Assembly (NCBI GenBank): GCA_900469955.1 | Contig: UBYX01000014.1 | Location: 1 to 64,000, forward strand | Length of the DNA stretch: 64,000 nt | Direction of reading: 5' to 3' | Source of the DNA: Hyphomicrobiales bacterium | GTDB lineage: Bacteria > Pseudomonadota > Alphaproteobacteria > Rhizobiales > Rhizobiaceae | Part shown: positions 44,888 to 54,817 of the stretch, in pieces | Position numbering within the stretch: position 1 is the first letter of the stretch | Layout of the letters: every line of letters starts with the position of its first letter | Made by a program: the position numbers and the translations under genes | Notes under the pieces: model-generated | Database searches by the model: none | What the model saw: the letters and a program-made list of their open reading frames with translations, nothing else | Told to the model about the DNA's origin: nothing

Positions 44888-46321
44888 TTATTTGCGGTAG
44901 CCGAGGTTTTTCAGCTCTGCTTCGGCCGCCGCCGCCATCTGGTCGAGGCCTTCGTCGGGGCCGACTTCACCAAGTAGGATCTTGTAAAAGATCGGCGTCG
45001 TTGCTTCACGCACCTGCGCATGGAACGGGAAAGGCGGCGCACCCGCAAACAGCTTTCCCTGATCTTTGAGCATGGTGTAGTAGCCATTCAGCTTCTTATC
45101 CATGGCAACGACCTTGGGGTCATCATAGGTTGCGGTATTGGTGATGCGGGGTGCCGCGACCGCCCAGTCGGGCTGGACCGAGTCCTGGCCGATGAACTGC
45201 AGGAAGAGCAGTGCCGCCTGTTTGTTCTTCGATGTGACCGGCAAGCCGAAGGCGCCGCCGTCATAGTAGCCGAGATAGCCCTTGCCGGCCTCGACCTCCT
45301 TGAGAACATCGGGCTCGGTGGGCGGCAACGCCACACCGACTTTACCGACCACCTTGGACTTTTCCGCATCCGACGCGATCCAGGCAGCGTTCTCACCATA
45401 AACCAGGCCCTGCGCGACGCGGCCGGCGGCAAATGTCGTACCGACTTCCGTCCAGGTCGAAGCGGCGGATTCAGGCGGAGCGATGTCTCGCAGATGCAGC
45501 CAGTATTTCATGGCGGCCTTGGCCTTGTCACTGTTCATCTGACCGCCATTGGCGACCGATGCGGCAAAGTTGTTTTTGGCGTCGATACCCCAATTGTAGA
45601 GGCCGTATGTGGGCGCGATCGACTCGAAGAATTCGTACCAGGAGGCCGGGTGACCGGTATGGGCCTGGGCGGTTGTCCCCCAGAGCTCGGTCCCATTATC
45701 CTTGCCATATTTCGTGAAGAATTCGGCAATCTGCGTGTATTCCTGATGCGTCTTGGCCGGAGCCAACTCCTTGCCCGTCTCCTTCTTGAAGGCTTCCTTG
45801 ATCTTCGGGTCGCTGAAGAGATCCGTGCGATAGAGATAGACCTTTATGAAAGCTTCCATCGGGATGCCGAAAAGGTCGCCGGAGGCATTCTTGAAGTAAT
45901 TGGCGAAAGTCGTGAAATGAGTTTCGTTGAATTCCGGCGCCTTCAGGGACGGATCGTCCTTCAGCGACTTCGAGATGTCGACCAGGAAGTTGCGCGCCAG
46001 ATAGGCGTAGATGATGTCCTGCTCGATATAGACCATGTCATAGATGCCGGTCTTGGCCTCCATGTCCTTGATGGCCTTGTCATACATCTGGTCCCAAGAC
46101 GTCGTCTCGATCTGGACCTTGATGCCGGTCTTCTTCTCGAATTCCGGCGCCAGCACGTCCTTGATATAATTGGACGGTGGAGTGCTTTCGGTCACGCCCC
46201 GCAGGACCACGCCCTTGTATTTCGCGCCGGCATCGGACCAAAAATCGGCCTGTGCGGGCATTACGCCAGCAAGAAGACTTAGCGCAAGCGCGGCAATTCC
46301 AATTCCACTTTTCTTGATCAT
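44888..46321 (-). CDS. Polyol/sugar ABC transporter substrate-binding protein
   Basis: A 477-residue family 1 binding protein with a Sec signal ([25 protein letters not shown]) and mature start [12 protein letters not shown]. Motifs [22 protein letters not shown] and [18 protein letters not shown] resemble the sorbitol/mannitol-type binding proteins. GGAGG lies four bases before the ATG at 46321. It is the first gene of the 11-gene operon reaching to 36274. A related binding protein was the starting point for the discovery of altritol/galactitol catabolism in Agrobacterium, so a hexitol ligand is likely. Confidence 0.92.
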   Translation of the reverse strand: MIKKSGIGIAALALSLLAGVMPAQADFWSDAGAKYKGVVLRGVTESTPPSNYIKDVLAPEFEKKTGIKVQIETTSWDQMYDKAIKDMEAKTGIYDMVYIEQDIIYAYLARNFLVDISKSLKDDPSLKAPEFNETHFTTFANYFKNASGDLFGIPMEAFIKVYLYRTDLFSDPKIKEAFKKETGKELAPAKTHQEYTQIAEFFTKYGKDNGTELWGTTAQAHTGHPASWYEFFESIAPTYGLYNWGIDAKNNFAASVANGGQMNSDKAKAAMKYWLHLRDIAPPESAASTWTEVGTTFAAGRVAQGLVYGENAAWIASDAEKSKVVGKVGVALPPTEPDVLKEVEAGKGYLGYYDGGAFGLPVTSKNKQAALLFLQFIGQDSVQPDWAVAAPRITNTATYDDPKVVAMDKKLNGYYTMLKDQGKLFAGAPPFPFHAQVREATTPIFYKILLGEVGPDEGLDQMAAAAEAELKNLGYRK

Positions 46322-46557
46322 AGTTCCTCCTCCTTGTGCCTTGGCACCGCTTGCGGCCGAGACCGGCAAGCACGTTCCCACGCCCGACATGTGTCGGTTC
46401 CTCCCGTGGTCCGGCAGCACGGCTCCTCCCGGCTTCCGGACACGGTTCGCCTTTTAGCGATTGCGATCTCCGGCCTGCTTGCCGGCTTCGCTCCAATTGG
46501 CGTGAAAGAAGCTTAGTGCTGGTCTTTTTTGTCTGCCACGCGTGGTTTGCCGGTGAC
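46322..46557 (-). promoter_or_regulatory. Promoter/leader region of the polyol operon
   Basis: The 236 bases between the AraC gene stop and the binding protein start contain several inverted repeats: CCGACA-TG-TGTCGG at 46384-46397, GTCCGG/CCGGAC at 46409-46414 and 46436-46441, CCGGC/GCCGG at 46470-46474 and 46481-46485, and the palindrome CCACGCGTGG at 46536-46545. One may terminate the AraC transcript; others may be operator half-sites or leader structure. I cannot rank them. Confidence 0.4.
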
Positions 46558-47511
46558 CTATACTTTTTCGCCGGCCGCCATGCCGGTGGAATAGCCACGG
46601 ATGTCCCGAAAGGGATCGCTTCGCGCCTTCGTTCCGATCTTGTGCGCATTGCGCCGGTAATCGGTGGGCGTGCGCCCGCAGATTTTGAAAAACTGTCTGT
46701 TGAAATTAGCGATATTGTTGAACCCGACTTCGAAGCAGATCTCGGTGATCGGACGATAGGTCTGGGTGAGCAGCGAGCAGGCCGCATAGATGCGCGCAAG
46801 AATCACGTAACGCGCGAAAGTGTGACCGGTGTGACGCTTGAAAAAGCGCGAAAAGGCTTGCGGCTCAAGGCCGCAGATCTTTGCGACCGAGGCCAGATTG
46901 ATATCGTCGCTATAGTGCTCCAGCACATAGCGCATGGCGACGTCCAGCTCATGCGGCAGTTCCATCTCAGCGGAGGGTGGCGCAAGGCGCGACAACCTGC
47001 GTCGATCGGCTGGATCACGCGCCAGGGCAATCATCAGCTGCAGGAAGAGCAACACGCGCTCGGCGCCATGGGCCGAACCCATCTGCGCCAGCAGCCGCCG
47101 GCCTGCAAGCGCCGTTGCGCCAAAAAATTGCACGCCGTAGACGGCATCCTCATAAAGCGGCTTTATTGTGCCGAGCTCGGGACAAAAAGAGGCCACGCGA
47201 TCGGCCCATTCAGGGGTAAACTGGATCAGCATGTCACGATTGCGGATCAGTTTGCCGGGCTCGATATCGCTCACCCAATTGTGCGGCACATTCGGTCCGG
47301 TCAGCACCAGGCAGCCTGGCTCGAATTCGCCGATATAGTCACCCACCATCATGACGCCGGTAGTCGCACGGGTGAGGTGCAGTTCGTATTCTGGATGATA
47401 GTGCCACTTCGCCCGGAAGAAGGGATAATCATGCATGTTCCAGCGAAAGGATTCTGCTGGCGGGCAGATGATCATTTCGAAATCGGGTACGATCCGCAAA
47501 TCGGCTTTCAT
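46558..47511 (-). CDS. AraC-family transcriptional regulator
   Basis: A 317-residue regulator. The N-terminal half contains an AraC-type cupin-like sensing domain (WHYHPEYELHLTRATTGVMMVGDYIG), and the C-terminal half has two helix-turn-helix units (INLASVAKICGLEPQAFSRFFKRHTG and ITEICFEVGFNNIANFNRQFFK). GGGAGGAGG precedes the ATG at 47511. It is encoded immediately upstream of, and in line with, the polyol operon and divergent from the epimerase/ROK/kinase genes, so it is the natural activator of the locus. Confidence 0.92.
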   Translation of the reverse strand: MKADLRIVPDFEMIICPPAESFRWNMHDYPFFRAKWHYHPEYELHLTRATTGVMMVGDYIGEFEPGCLVLTGPNVPHNWVSDIEPGKLIRNRDMLIQFTPEWADRVASFCPELGTIKPLYEDAVYGVQFFGATALAGRRLLAQMGSAHGAERVLLFLQLMIALARDPADRRRLSRLAPPSAEMELPHELDVAMRYVLEHYSDDINLASVAKICGLEPQAFSRFFKRHTGHTFARYVILARIYAACSLLTQTYRPITEICFEVGFNNIANFNRQFFKICGRTPTDYRRNAHKIGTKARSDPFRDIRGYSTGMAAGEKV

Positions 47512-47680
47512 GGAAATAACCTCCTCCCGACATGCAGGCCGTGACCCCTCAGGCCACCACGCCGGCACGCGCACCAGAGAGCTGTTCGTGTGGTCGGGTT
47601 CCCTTAGCTAGCTGTAGCTCAAGCGAGCGAGCCCCTTAGTTCACGTGCGCCCGCCTTCCGTTGGCGCCGTCTCCGCCTTA

Positions 47681-47702
47681 TATGTTGCTTGAAAAAACAA
47701 AT
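47681..47702 (-). promoter_or_regulatory. Bipartite site ATTTGTT-N7-GCAACATA, copy 1
   Basis: On the minus strand ATTTGTT (47702-47696) is followed after seven bases by GCAACATA (47688-47681). The same 15 defined bases with the same spacing occur at 47873-47894 on the plus strand. The site is 170 bases upstream of the AraC start and may be where the AraC or ROK protein binds. Confidence 0.55.
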
Positions 47703-47872
47703 TAGTTCATTTGGAAAAGCTGTCAATACCCATCTGCCGCTCATAGAACTGAAGTCTGGAGCAATCCGGAATCGGCAATTTCCGGGCAAAGGACAGGCAT
47801 TTGCTCGCAACGGTAATCGATGCTCAATCGCTGCAAGGCATGAATCTACTTGACAGCTCCGGCGGATCCGTT

Positions 47873-47894
47873 ATTTGTTGCGCAATGCAACATA
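47873..47894 (+). promoter_or_regulatory. Bipartite site ATTTGTT-N7-GCAACATA, copy 2
   Basis: ATTTGTT at 47873-47879 and GCAACATA at 47887-47894, overlapping a perfect inverted repeat TGTTGC-GCAAT-GCAACA (47876-47892). It ends 19 bases before the epimerase ATG and overlaps the likely -10 region, a position suited to repression. Confidence 0.55.
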
Positions 47895-47913
47895 CTAGCT
47901 TCTAGGGGAAGAA

Positions 47914-48798
47914 ATGAGCCGGTTAGGTATTCATTCTTTCGTGTGGACGGGCGGACAAACGCAATCCATGCTTGAGGAAGCGATGGAAAAATCCGCCTCC
48001 TGTGGTTACAACCTGATTGAATTTGCCTATCTGCGACCGGAAAAATTCGATCTCGACGCCCTCGCCAAGCGGGCGACGGCGCTAAAGCTCGATATCGCCG
48101 TCACCATGGGCCTTCCCTTCAGCCACGACGTGTCGAGCGACGATGCGCAGACGGTAAAAGCAGGCGAAGACATGCTAGCCGACGCCGTTCGCGCCGTCCG
48201 TGACATAGGCGGGAGCAAGCTTGGCGGCATCCTCTATTCCGCTCACTCGAAATATGCCCGGATGCCCACTAAAACTGGATGGGACAACAGCGTTGCGGCC
48301 ATTGCCAAGACGGCTGACCTTGCCCAGTCTGCAGGCATCGACCTCGTTCTCGAGGTGGTGAACCGTTTCGAGACCAATCTTCTCAACACCACCGCCCAAG
48401 GCCTCGCCTTCATAAAGCAAGTAGGTTCCGAGCATGTGCGACTGCACCTCGACACCTTTCACATGAACATCGAGGAGGCAAATCCGGCGGCGGCCATCCG
48501 GCTTGCGGGTGACAAGATCGGATATTTCCATATCGGCGAAAGCAACCGCGGCTATCTTGGCGACGGCGTCATCAATTTTGATCTGATATTCGACGCGTTG
48601 CTTGATATCGACTACCAGCGCGATATCACGTTCGAATCCTTCTCAGGCGCCGTTGTCGATGAAGGTTTGTCGCTTGCCTGCGCAATATGGCGCGACACCT
48701 GGACCGAGAATATGCCGCTCGCGCAGCACGCAAAACAATTCATCGACCTCAGGATGGACGAGGCGAAACGCCGGCGTGCCACCGTTGCGCGGCCGTGA
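47914..48798 (+). CDS. Ketose 3-epimerase (D-tagatose/D-psicose 3-epimerase family)
   Basis: A 294-residue sugar phosphate isomerase/epimerase-fold enzyme. The metal ligands Glu147 (LEVVN), Asp180 (HLDTFHMN), His206 (FHIGESNRG) and Glu241 (TFESFSG) are present and each sits five residues before the corresponding ligand of Pseudomonas cichorii D-tagatose 3-epimerase. It should invert C3 of free ketoses, for example D-tagatose/D-sorbose, D-fructose/D-psicose or ribulose/xylulose. AGGGGAAG precedes the ATG. It heads the plus-strand set with the ROK regulator, tagatose-type kinase and GatZ-like protein, so it could funnel rare ketoses to the kinase. Confidence 0.9.
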   Translation: MSRLGIHSFVWTGGQTQSMLEEAMEKSASCGYNLIEFAYLRPEKFDLDALAKRATALKLDIAVTMGLPFSHDVSSDDAQTVKAGEDMLADAVRAVRDIGGSKLGGILYSAHSKYARMPTKTGWDNSVAAIAKTADLAQSAGIDLVLEVVNRFETNLLNTTAQGLAFIKQVGSEHVRLHLDTFHMNIEEANPAAAIRLAGDKIGYFHIGESNRGYLGDGVINFDLIFDALLDIDYQRDITFESFSGAVVDEGLSLACAIWRDTWTENMPLAQHAKQFIDLRMDEAKRRRATVARP

Positions 48799-48874
48799 CG
48801 GCGAAAGGTGTGGGAAGCCCCAGTCCGAAAGGTCGGACCAGTCATGTCGTGTCAGCGCCAGCGGAGGACCGCCC

Positions 48875-50068
48875 GTGAATGAAGTGGGTCCAATCGCATC
48901 TCCAAGCGGGATCCGCCAGCGCAATGAGCTCGCGGCGATGCGAGCGCTTTATCGTCACGGCCGCCTGAGCAGGGCGGAGCTTGCGCGCATTTTAGGCCTC
49001 AATCGCTCCTCGTCCGGCCATATCATCGCCGCTCTCACTGCCGATGGCCTCGTCCGCGAGGTGGGAACTGCCGAGCAGGCGCAGACTACTCACGCGGGTC
49101 GGCCGGGCATCATGCTCGAACTTACCTCCGGAGCCGCCTTTTTTCTCGGCATCGAGATCGGCGTTGAACACATCACGGTGGTCGAGGTCGATCTCGCCTG
49201 CCGCATTGTCAACAACCGCACGGAGCCCTTCGACGGCCCTTCTGTCGATGTCGAAACTGCAGTTTCACGCGCGATCGCGCTTGCCTTCGACACATTGCCG
49301 CCCGCGCACCGCAGTCGCTGCGAAGGGCTGGGGGTCGCCGTGCCGGCGCAAATGGACCGCCAGGGGCTGATCAATATAGCCCCCCTGCTCGGATGGCAGA
49401 ACATTCAGCTCGCCGACCTTGTGCGTGCGGCCGTGCCGGCACAAATGCCGGTCATGGTCGAGAATGACGCAAACGCGTTCGCGACCGGCGCTAGCTACGG
49501 TGCTCGCGAGGCCCATTCGGGGGTTACACTCTATCTCGTCATGGAGAGCGGCGTGGGCGGCGGCATTGTCGTTGATGGGACCGTTTTTAAAGGCGCGCGG
49601 GGGCTTGCCGGCGAGATCGGGCATTTGCGCGTCAATGGCTCCGACGGCCCCGACCGCAGCCTTGAAAGTGTTCTCGGGCTGGAATGTATCCTGCGCGCCT
49701 ATCGCGCGGTTTCAACGCAATCGGAACCGAACTTCGCGACTTTTCTGGCTGATGTACGCGACCGCGTTCCGGGCCCCGTCGCCATTGCGGAAGACTGGGC
49801 GCGCACTTTGGCTTATGGCCTCATCCAGGCCGGAAGGGTCATCGATGCCGATAGGGTCGTGCTGGGCGGTTCGGTCGCCGCACTCTATCCACTGATGGCG
49901 GCGCGCGTCCTGCATCACATTCGCTCCATGCAGGAGGAGAGCTTTCCGTTGCCTGTGATCGAAACGAACGACGATGAGACTGTGGGGCCGGCCTTCGGCG
50001 CTGCGTGCATGCTTCACCAACGCTATCTCTTGACCGACAGCTCGCGCCTTGCCGAGGATGCTGCATGA
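48875..50068 (+). CDS. ROK-family transcriptional regulator
   Basis: A 397-residue protein with an N-terminal winged helix ([29 protein letters not shown]) and a ROK sugar kinase-like domain ([57 protein letters not shown]). The GTG at 48875 follows GGAGG by seven bases and gives the right N-terminus. The cysteine-rich zinc loop (CxCGxxGC) common in ROK proteins is missing, replaced by [16 protein letters not shown]. Its stop overlaps the kinase start (ATGA), so it is co-expressed with the pathway and probably responds to its sugar as a repressor. Confidence 0.9.
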   Translation: MNEVGPIASPSGIRQRNELAAMRALYRHGRLSRAELARILGLNRSSSGHIIAALTADGLVREVGTAEQAQTTHAGRPGIMLELTSGAAFFLGIEIGVEHITVVEVDLACRIVNNRTEPFDGPSVDVETAVSRAIALAFDTLPPAHRSRCEGLGVAVPAQMDRQGLINIAPLLGWQNIQLADLVRAAVPAQMPVMVENDANAFATGASYGAREAHSGVTLYLVMESGVGGGIVVDGTVFKGARGLAGEIGHLRVNGSDGPDRSLESVLGLECILRAYRAVSTQSEPNFATFLADVRDRVPGPVAIAEDWARTLAYGLIQAGRVIDADRVVLGGSVAALYPLMAARVLHHIRSMQEESFPLPVIETNDDETVGPAFGAACMLHQRYLLTDSSRLAEDAA

Positions 50069-51048
50069 CACGAACCGGGCTTGCCCTCGACACCCTCGGA
50101 CCGACGATAACGATCGGCGAGATCCTCGTCGAGATCATGGCCGTGGACCGCGGCACGGGCTTCCTGGAACCGATCACGCTCATTGGCCCCTATCCTAGCG
50201 GAGCGCCTGCCATCTTCATAGACCAATGTGCCAGGATCGGAGGGGCGGCCGGCATCATCGCCTGCGTGGGCGACGACGATTTCGGCCGGGTCAATGTCGC
50301 GCGGCTCCGCGCGGACGGCACCGATGTCTCGGCCATCTCGACTGACCCGGACTTTCCGACCGGCAGCGCCTTCGTGCGATATCGAAATGACGGCTCGCGC
50401 GATTTCGTCTTCAACATTGCAAAATCCGCCGCCGCGAAGATCGATCTTACCTCTGCGGGGCGTGCACTGATTGATCGGTCGGGCCATCTGCATGTCATGG
50501 GAACCGCCTTTGCGATACCTGGCGCTGCCGAGATCATCCAGCACGCGATCGCGGTGATCAGAGAGCGCGGCGGGACTATCTCCTTCGATCCGAATGTCCG
50601 TAAGGAGTTGCTGGGCGATGCAGAAACTCGGGCACGTTTCGCCAGGCTCGTCGATATCGCCGACCTGATCCTCCCCTCGGGAGAAGAGCTGTTCGTCGCC
50701 GCGGGCGTTGAGGACGAAGGCGAGGCGATCCGCGCATTGCTCGGCCGTAACGCCAAAGAAGTGGCGCTCAAGCGCGGCGCGGGCGGCTCCACCGTCTTCA
50801 CCCGCGAAGGCAGACGTATCGACTGCCCGGCCTTCTATGTCGAGGAAGTCGATCCGACCGGCGCGGGCGACTGCTTTGGTGGCGCCTATGTGGCCTGCCG
50901 CCGGCTCGGCATGCCGATCGAGCAGGCACTCCTCTATGCCAACGCCGCCGGCGCCCGCAATGTGACGGTCAGGGGGCCGATGGAGGGCGCGGGCACTCTG
51001 GCTGAGCTCGACGCTTTCATCGCCACGACGCCGGCACGCAGGTCATGA
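50065..51048 (+). CDS. PfkB-family tagatose kinase-like sugar kinase
   Basis: A 327-residue ribokinase-family enzyme. The N-terminal [11 protein letters not shown] and [20 protein letters not shown] and the C-terminal [14 protein letters not shown] (catalytic Asp near residue 270) are intact. In the reported Agrobacterium pathway a PF00294 kinase phosphorylates D-tagatose to D-tagatose 6-phosphate and a PF08013 protein uses that product; here the downstream overlapping gene is PF08013-type, so the same reaction is likely. Both ends overlap neighbours through ATGA junctions. Confidence 0.88.
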   Translation: MTRTGLALDTLGPTITIGEILVEIMAVDRGTGFLEPITLIGPYPSGAPAIFIDQCARIGGAAGIIACVGDDDFGRVNVARLRADGTDVSAISTDPDFPTGSAFVRYRNDGSRDFVFNIAKSAAAKIDLTSAGRALIDRSGHLHVMGTAFAIPGAAEIIQHAIAVIRERGGTISFDPNVRKELLGDAETRARFARLVDIADLILPSGEELFVAAGVEDEGEAIRALLGRNAKEVALKRGAGGSTVFTREGRRIDCPAFYVEEVDPTGAGDCFGGAYVACRRLGMPIEQALLYANAAGARNVTVRGPMEGAGTLAELDAFIATTPARRS

Positions 51049-52316
51049 TATCTGTTCTTCACAACCTGGCCCGCAGCCGACGCTTGGGCGGCCCCGCGGG
51101 CATCACTTCCGTGTGCTCGGCTCATCCGATCGTGATCCGCGCTGCCCTTCGACATGCGGTTGGCCGCGACGGCCCGGTGTTGATCGAGGCAACCTGCAAC
51201 CAGGTCAACCAGTTCGGCGGATACACCGGGCTGAAGCCCGGTGACTTTGTGGCACTGGTGGAACAGATCGCCAGCGAGGAGGGCCTGCCCTGGGAGAAGG
51301 TCATCCTCGGAGGCGATCATCTTGGGCCAAATCCATGGCGTGGTGAAGCCGCCCAGGTCGCGATGGCGAAGGCGGAAGACATGATCGCCGCCTATGTCGA
51401 AGCCGGCTTCCGCAAGCTCCATCTCGATACCTCTATGGGTTGCGCGGGCGAACCGACGGCGCTCGACGATACCATGACCGCCGGGCGCGCGGTAAGGCTG
51501 GCAGCTGTGGCGGAACGGTGCGCGACCTCGGCGAATAGTAAGCCGGTCTACGTGATCGGCACCGAAGTTCCGCCCCCCGGCGGTGCCCATCACGTTATCA
51601 CCGCGCTCGAACCTACCGGCGTCGAAGCAGCGCGAAAGACAATTGCACTACACCGGACGCGGTTTGAGGAAGCGGGCCTCGGCGAAGCCTTCGGCCGGGT
51701 GCTGGCGCTCGTGGTTCAGCCCGGAGTGGAATTCGGCAATGAAAATGTCATCGTGTACGACCGGGCCAAGGCGCGATCCCTTGCGGCGCTGCTCGAAGAG
51801 GAACCAGCAATCGTCTATGAGGCCCATTCGACTGACTACCAGGGCGCGGATGCGCTTCGTGAACTCTCCGAGGACGGGTTCGCCATCCTCAAAGTCGGGC
51901 CGGAATTGACCTTCGCGCTCCGCGAGGCGCTCTACGGCCTCGATCTGATCGCCAGCGACTCCGTGGCCGGCTATCCCAGCCGAAACCTCATGGCCGTGAT
52001 GGAGGCGCTGATGAGGGAGTATCCCGGCCACTGGGCTGGTCACTACTCCGGCTCGGAGGCCGAGCAGCATATCCTGCGCCACTATTCCTATTCGGATCGT
52101 ATTCGCTATTACTGGAACCACCCTGCGGCGGAAGCTGCCGTCTTGCGGCTTACGGAAGTGCTCGACAGCAGAATCATCCCCGCACCTCTTTTCCGACAGC
52201 ATCTGCCCCGTTCGGCAAGGTATGCCGGAACCCCGCTCAATCCGCAGGAATTGCTGATTGACGCCGTGCGGGCCGTCCTCGACGAATACCAGAGCGCCCA
52301 CGAGCGCCGCCGATAA
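51045..52316 (+). CDS. GatZ/KbaZ-family protein, probable D-tagatose-6-phosphate 4-epimerase
   Basis: A 423-residue PF08013 protein. Family signatures are [39 protein letters not shown] and [12 protein letters not shown]. The name GatZ comes from enteric bacteria, where it accompanies a tagatose bisphosphate aldolase; a member from Agrobacterium C58 was shown to epimerise tagatose 6-phosphate to fructose 6-phosphate. No GatY-type aldolase is in this window, which favours the epimerase role. It overlaps the kinase stop and ends the plus-strand operon. Confidence 0.88.
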   Translation: MISVLHNLARSRRLGGPAGITSVCSAHPIVIRAALRHAVGRDGPVLIEATCNQVNQFGGYTGLKPGDFVALVEQIASEEGLPWEKVILGGDHLGPNPWRGEAAQVAMAKAEDMIAAYVEAGFRKLHLDTSMGCAGEPTALDDTMTAGRAVRLAAVAERCATSANSKPVYVIGTEVPPPGGAHHVITALEPTGVEAARKTIALHRTRFEEAGLGEAFGRVLALVVQPGVEFGNENVIVYDRAKARSLAALLEEEPAIVYEAHSTDYQGADALRELSEDGFAILKVGPELTFALREALYGLDLIASDSVAGYPSRNLMAVMEALMREYPGHWAGHYSGSEAEQHILRHYSYSDRIRYYWNHPAAEAAVLRLTEVLDSRIIPAPLFRQHLPRSARYAGTPLNPQELLIDAVRAVLDEYQSAHERRR

Positions 52317-52431
52317 CGCCACACCATCGGGGATGTACCAGCTGCGCATGCTTTCCACCCCTTGGTCGTTCCAATGCCGGTCGAACGCGCCACAAGACAA
52401 CCTGGGACCTGGTAGGTTGCACCGATGACGC

Positions 52432-53034
52432 TCATAGAGATGTTTGCGCCCCCGCCGTTGTCGCACGGAGGCCCCTTTGTGAAAGCGACCGCGGCTGGCC
52501 GGCCGAATGGACCAGTCGTTCGAAGATGCGATATCCTTCAGCCCAATGTCCGAAGCCGCTTGCTATATTGATATGGCCGGCAAAACCGATCGTGATGAGT
52601 TCACTGCCCCAGCTGCGGACATGACGCTCGAGATCGGGCAAGCCCATATAGGGATCGTTGAGGCTACCGACCACCAGGCTCGGGAACGAGAGGCGCTGCA
52701 AGGGCTCCTCGCTAAACCCTATCATGCAGGGATGAAGGCGGAGGGTGACGGCGAGGGAACAGGGCGCGACCAAAAGGGCGCCGCGGATCTTATGGGCAGC
52801 CGCACGGTTGGCATAGCTCGCCGCGAGCAGGCATCCGAGGCTATGGGCAACCAGGAAGGCGCCTTCGACCTGCGAAAGCGCCCGATCGAGTTCCGCCTGC
52901 CAGTCACCCAGAACAGGGCAGCTCCAATCCTCCTGCTCCACCACCAACGCATCCGCACCATCCCTTGCCCAATGGCGCTGCCAGTGCCCCTCCGGAGAAC
53001 CGTTCAAGCCAGGCAGAATCAAAGTGGGGAACAT
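52432..53034 (-). CDS. RBBP9/YdeN-family alpha/beta hydrolase
   Basis: A 200-residue serine hydrolase of the RBBP9/YdeN group: LILPGLNGSPEGHWQ at the start, nucleophile Ser65 in VAHSLG, an Asp in SLNDPYMG and a late GHINIASGFGHW that provides the histidine. Its substrate is unknown. It lies 84 bases after the taurine-type permease gene and on the same strand, so it may be the last gene of that operon; homologues beside sulfonate uptake genes may cleave sulfur esters, which is only a guess. Confidence 0.85.
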   Translation of the reverse strand: MFPTLILPGLNGSPEGHWQRHWARDGADALVVEQEDWSCPVLGDWQAELDRALSQVEGAFLVAHSLGCLLAASYANRAAAHKIRGALLVAPCSLAVTLRLHPCMIGFSEEPLQRLSFPSLVVGSLNDPYMGLPDLERHVRSWGSELITIGFAGHINIASGFGHWAEGYRIFERLVHSAGQPRSLSQRGLRATTAGAQTSL

Positions 53035-53118
53035 GGTCTCCTCCAGAGTAACTTAGCCACCAACATCAATTCGCGCCGGCAGAACCTCGAGCAGGCGGAG
53101 GGTGAGCCATGTCCACGG

Positions 53119-53973
53119 TCAGCTCTTGCCCTTCCAAGGAACAAGCGCCCTCTCGAATAGTCTAACCGCTGCGCCGAACGCGAAAGCGCAAGCGGCGATG
53201 ATGGCGATGCCGACGAACACCACATCCGTAGCCAGAAACTGCGAGGCAGACATGATCATGTAACCGATGCCCCTGTTGGAAGCGATGAGCTCCGCCGCCA
53301 CCAGCGTGCTCCAGCCGACGCCAAGCGCAATCCGGATTCCTGTCAGGATTTCCGGGAGCGCGGTTGGCAGGACGATGTTGAGGAACAGGCGGAATCGGCT
53401 GGCGCCAAGTGATCGCGCCGCATTCACCCGCTCGATCGGCAGGGAGCGGACACCGGCCTGAGCGGACAGGCAGATCGGCGCAAACATCGCCAGCACGAGA
53501 AGCGTGATCTTCGACGTCTCGCCGATCCCCAGCCAGATGATCATCAGCGGCAGATAGGAAAGCGGCGGCAGCGGCCAGTAGAACTCGATCGGCGTGTCCA
53601 ATATACCCTTGGCCCAGCGGTTCAATCCCATCAGCAGACCAAGCGGAATGCCAAGCGAGATCGCGATCACCGCCGCAAGGACAATCCGGAACAAACTTGC
53701 GGACAGGTGTTCGCCGAGGAAGGCGCCCGCATAACCCTCGCGCAGAACGATGTTGAACTGCGTCAGGACTTCGCCCGGCGTCGGCAGGAACAGTCTCGGG
53801 ACGACTGCGAGTTCGGTTATACCCCACCAGAGGGCGATGAGGGCCGCCGCTGTTGCCAGGCTGATGAGCAGCGTTGGCTTGCTGCCGACCCCGAAGCTTT
53901 TCATCCGAACGGTTTTCGGTGCAATTCTCGACGCATCCGCTGAAACCGCTGCAGCATGCAAGACTTCGCTCAT
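53119..53973 (-). CDS. tauC: Taurine/sulfonate ABC transporter permease
   Basis: A 284-residue permease of the SsuC/TauC/NrtB family with about six membrane helices. The coupling loop is [29 protein letters not shown] and the segment [21 protein letters not shown] is typical for taurine permeases. It starts within the ATPase gene's last codons (overlap 53970-53973). The N-terminal about 25 residues are hydrophilic. Confidence 0.9.
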   Translation of the reverse strand: MSEVLHAAAVSADASRIAPKTVRMKSFGVGSKPTLLISLATAAALIALWWGITELAVVPRLFLPTPGEVLTQFNIVLREGYAGAFLGEHLSASLFRIVLAAVIAISLGIPLGLLMGLNRWAKGILDTPIEFYWPLPPLSYLPLMIIWLGIGETSKITLLVLAMFAPICLSAQAGVRSLPIERVNAARSLGASRFRLFLNIVLPTALPEILTGIRIALGVGWSTLVAAELIASNRGIGYMIMSASQFLATDVVFVGIAIIAACAFAFGAAVRLFERALVPWKGKS

Positions 53974-54761
53974 TCCGCCGCACTCCTGATGTCATGCGCG
54001 CCATGCAGCAGCGCGCGGATTTCTTCCCGCAAGTTCGTAAATTCGGGCGACGCCTTGATCTCCCTGGCATCGTTGCTTTCGGCAAAGCGGTTGACGAAAT
54101 CGAGGTCAAAACGCGCGACAATCCGCCCGGGTCGCGGTGACATGACGATCACCTGCGTGCCAAGGAACAACGCTTCCTCGACCGAGTGGGTGATGAAAAA
54201 GACGCGTTTGCCGGTCTTTTTCCACACCGATACAAGGAGCTCCTGCATCTGTTCGCGCGTCAGGCTGTCAAGCGCCCCGAATGGCTCGTCCATCAGCAGG
54301 ATGTCCGGCTCGGTTGCGAGCGCCCGGGCAATACCGACCCGCTGGCGCATGCCGCCCGACAGTTCGTAAGGAAACGCATTGGCGAAATCGGCAAGCCCGA
54401 CCAGCTTCAGGAGTTCGGCCGAACGCCTGTGCTGCTCGAGCTTCGGAATGCCCGCGAACTTCAGTCCGAGCGCGACATTGTCGATGACGTTCTTCCACGG
54501 AAGAAGCGTGTCCTTCTGGAAGACGACACCGCGGTCGGCGCCAGGCCCGACAACCGATTTTCCGTTCAGCGTAATGACGCCGTCCGAAAGCGGCAGAAAG
54601 CCAGCTATGGCATTGAGAAGCGTCGATTTCCCGCAGCCGGAGGCGCCGAGCGCTACGACGAAGCCGTTGTCCGGAATATCGAGGGACACACGGTCAAGGG
54701 CATGAACGATACGGCCGTCGTCGGCCTCGAAGTGAACGCTGGCGTGGTCGACCTTCAGCAT
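53970..54761 (-). CDS. tauB: Taurine/sulfonate ABC transporter ATP-binding protein
   Basis: A 263-residue ATPase of the TauB/SsuB/NrtD family: Walker [10 protein letters not shown], signature [15 protein letters not shown] (the LSGGM variant is usual for this family), Walker [13 protein letters not shown] and the [10 protein letters not shown] region. An ACAGGA ribosome binding site precedes the start. It lies between the TauA-like and TauC-like genes. Confidence 0.92.
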   Translation of the reverse strand: MLKVDHASVHFEADDGRIVHALDRVSLDIPDNGFVVALGASGCGKSTLLNAIAGFLPLSDGVITLNGKSVVGPGADRGVVFQKDTLLPWKNVIDNVALGLKFAGIPKLEQHRRSAELLKLVGLADFANAFPYELSGGMRQRVGIARALATEPDILLMDEPFGALDSLTREQMQELLVSVWKKTGKRVFFITHSVEEALFLGTQVIVMSPRPGRIVARFDLDFVNRFAESNDAREIKASPEFTNLREEIRALLHGAHDIRSAAE

Positions 54762-54796
54762 GGCAGAGCTTTCCTGTTGGGCGCCGGCGCCTTGTG

Positions 54797-54817
54797 GACG
54801 CCAGCGCCTGGGGCGTC
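54797..54817. other. Hairpin overlapping the TauA stop codon
   Basis: GACGCC (54797-54802) and GGCGTC (54812-54817) form a stem with a nine-base loop covering the tauA stop, followed on the minus strand by the 12-base palindrome at 54780-54791. It is a third example in this window of a stem directly after a binding protein gene. Confidence 0.45.

Larger units (their letters stand above)
47512..47913. promoter_or_regulatory. 402-base divergent intergenic region, no gene seen
   Basis: This gap separates the AraC gene (minus) and the ketose epimerase gene (plus). It holds the two bipartite sites described separately and a TTGACA (47850-47855) suited to be the -35 of the epimerase promoter, with TATTTG about 16 bases later. 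I found no supportable gene in it. Confidence 0.5.

Noticed and set aside
45020-46282. 420-codon open frame on the plus strand opposite the polyol binding protein gene
   Set aside because: It is the antisense shadow of a well-supported binding protein in a GC-rich genome, has no family-like motif and no good ribosome binding site.
46536-46545. CCACGCGTGG palindrome as the araC terminator
   Set aside because: An A-run, not a T-run, follows on the araC strand; kept only as part of the leader region description.
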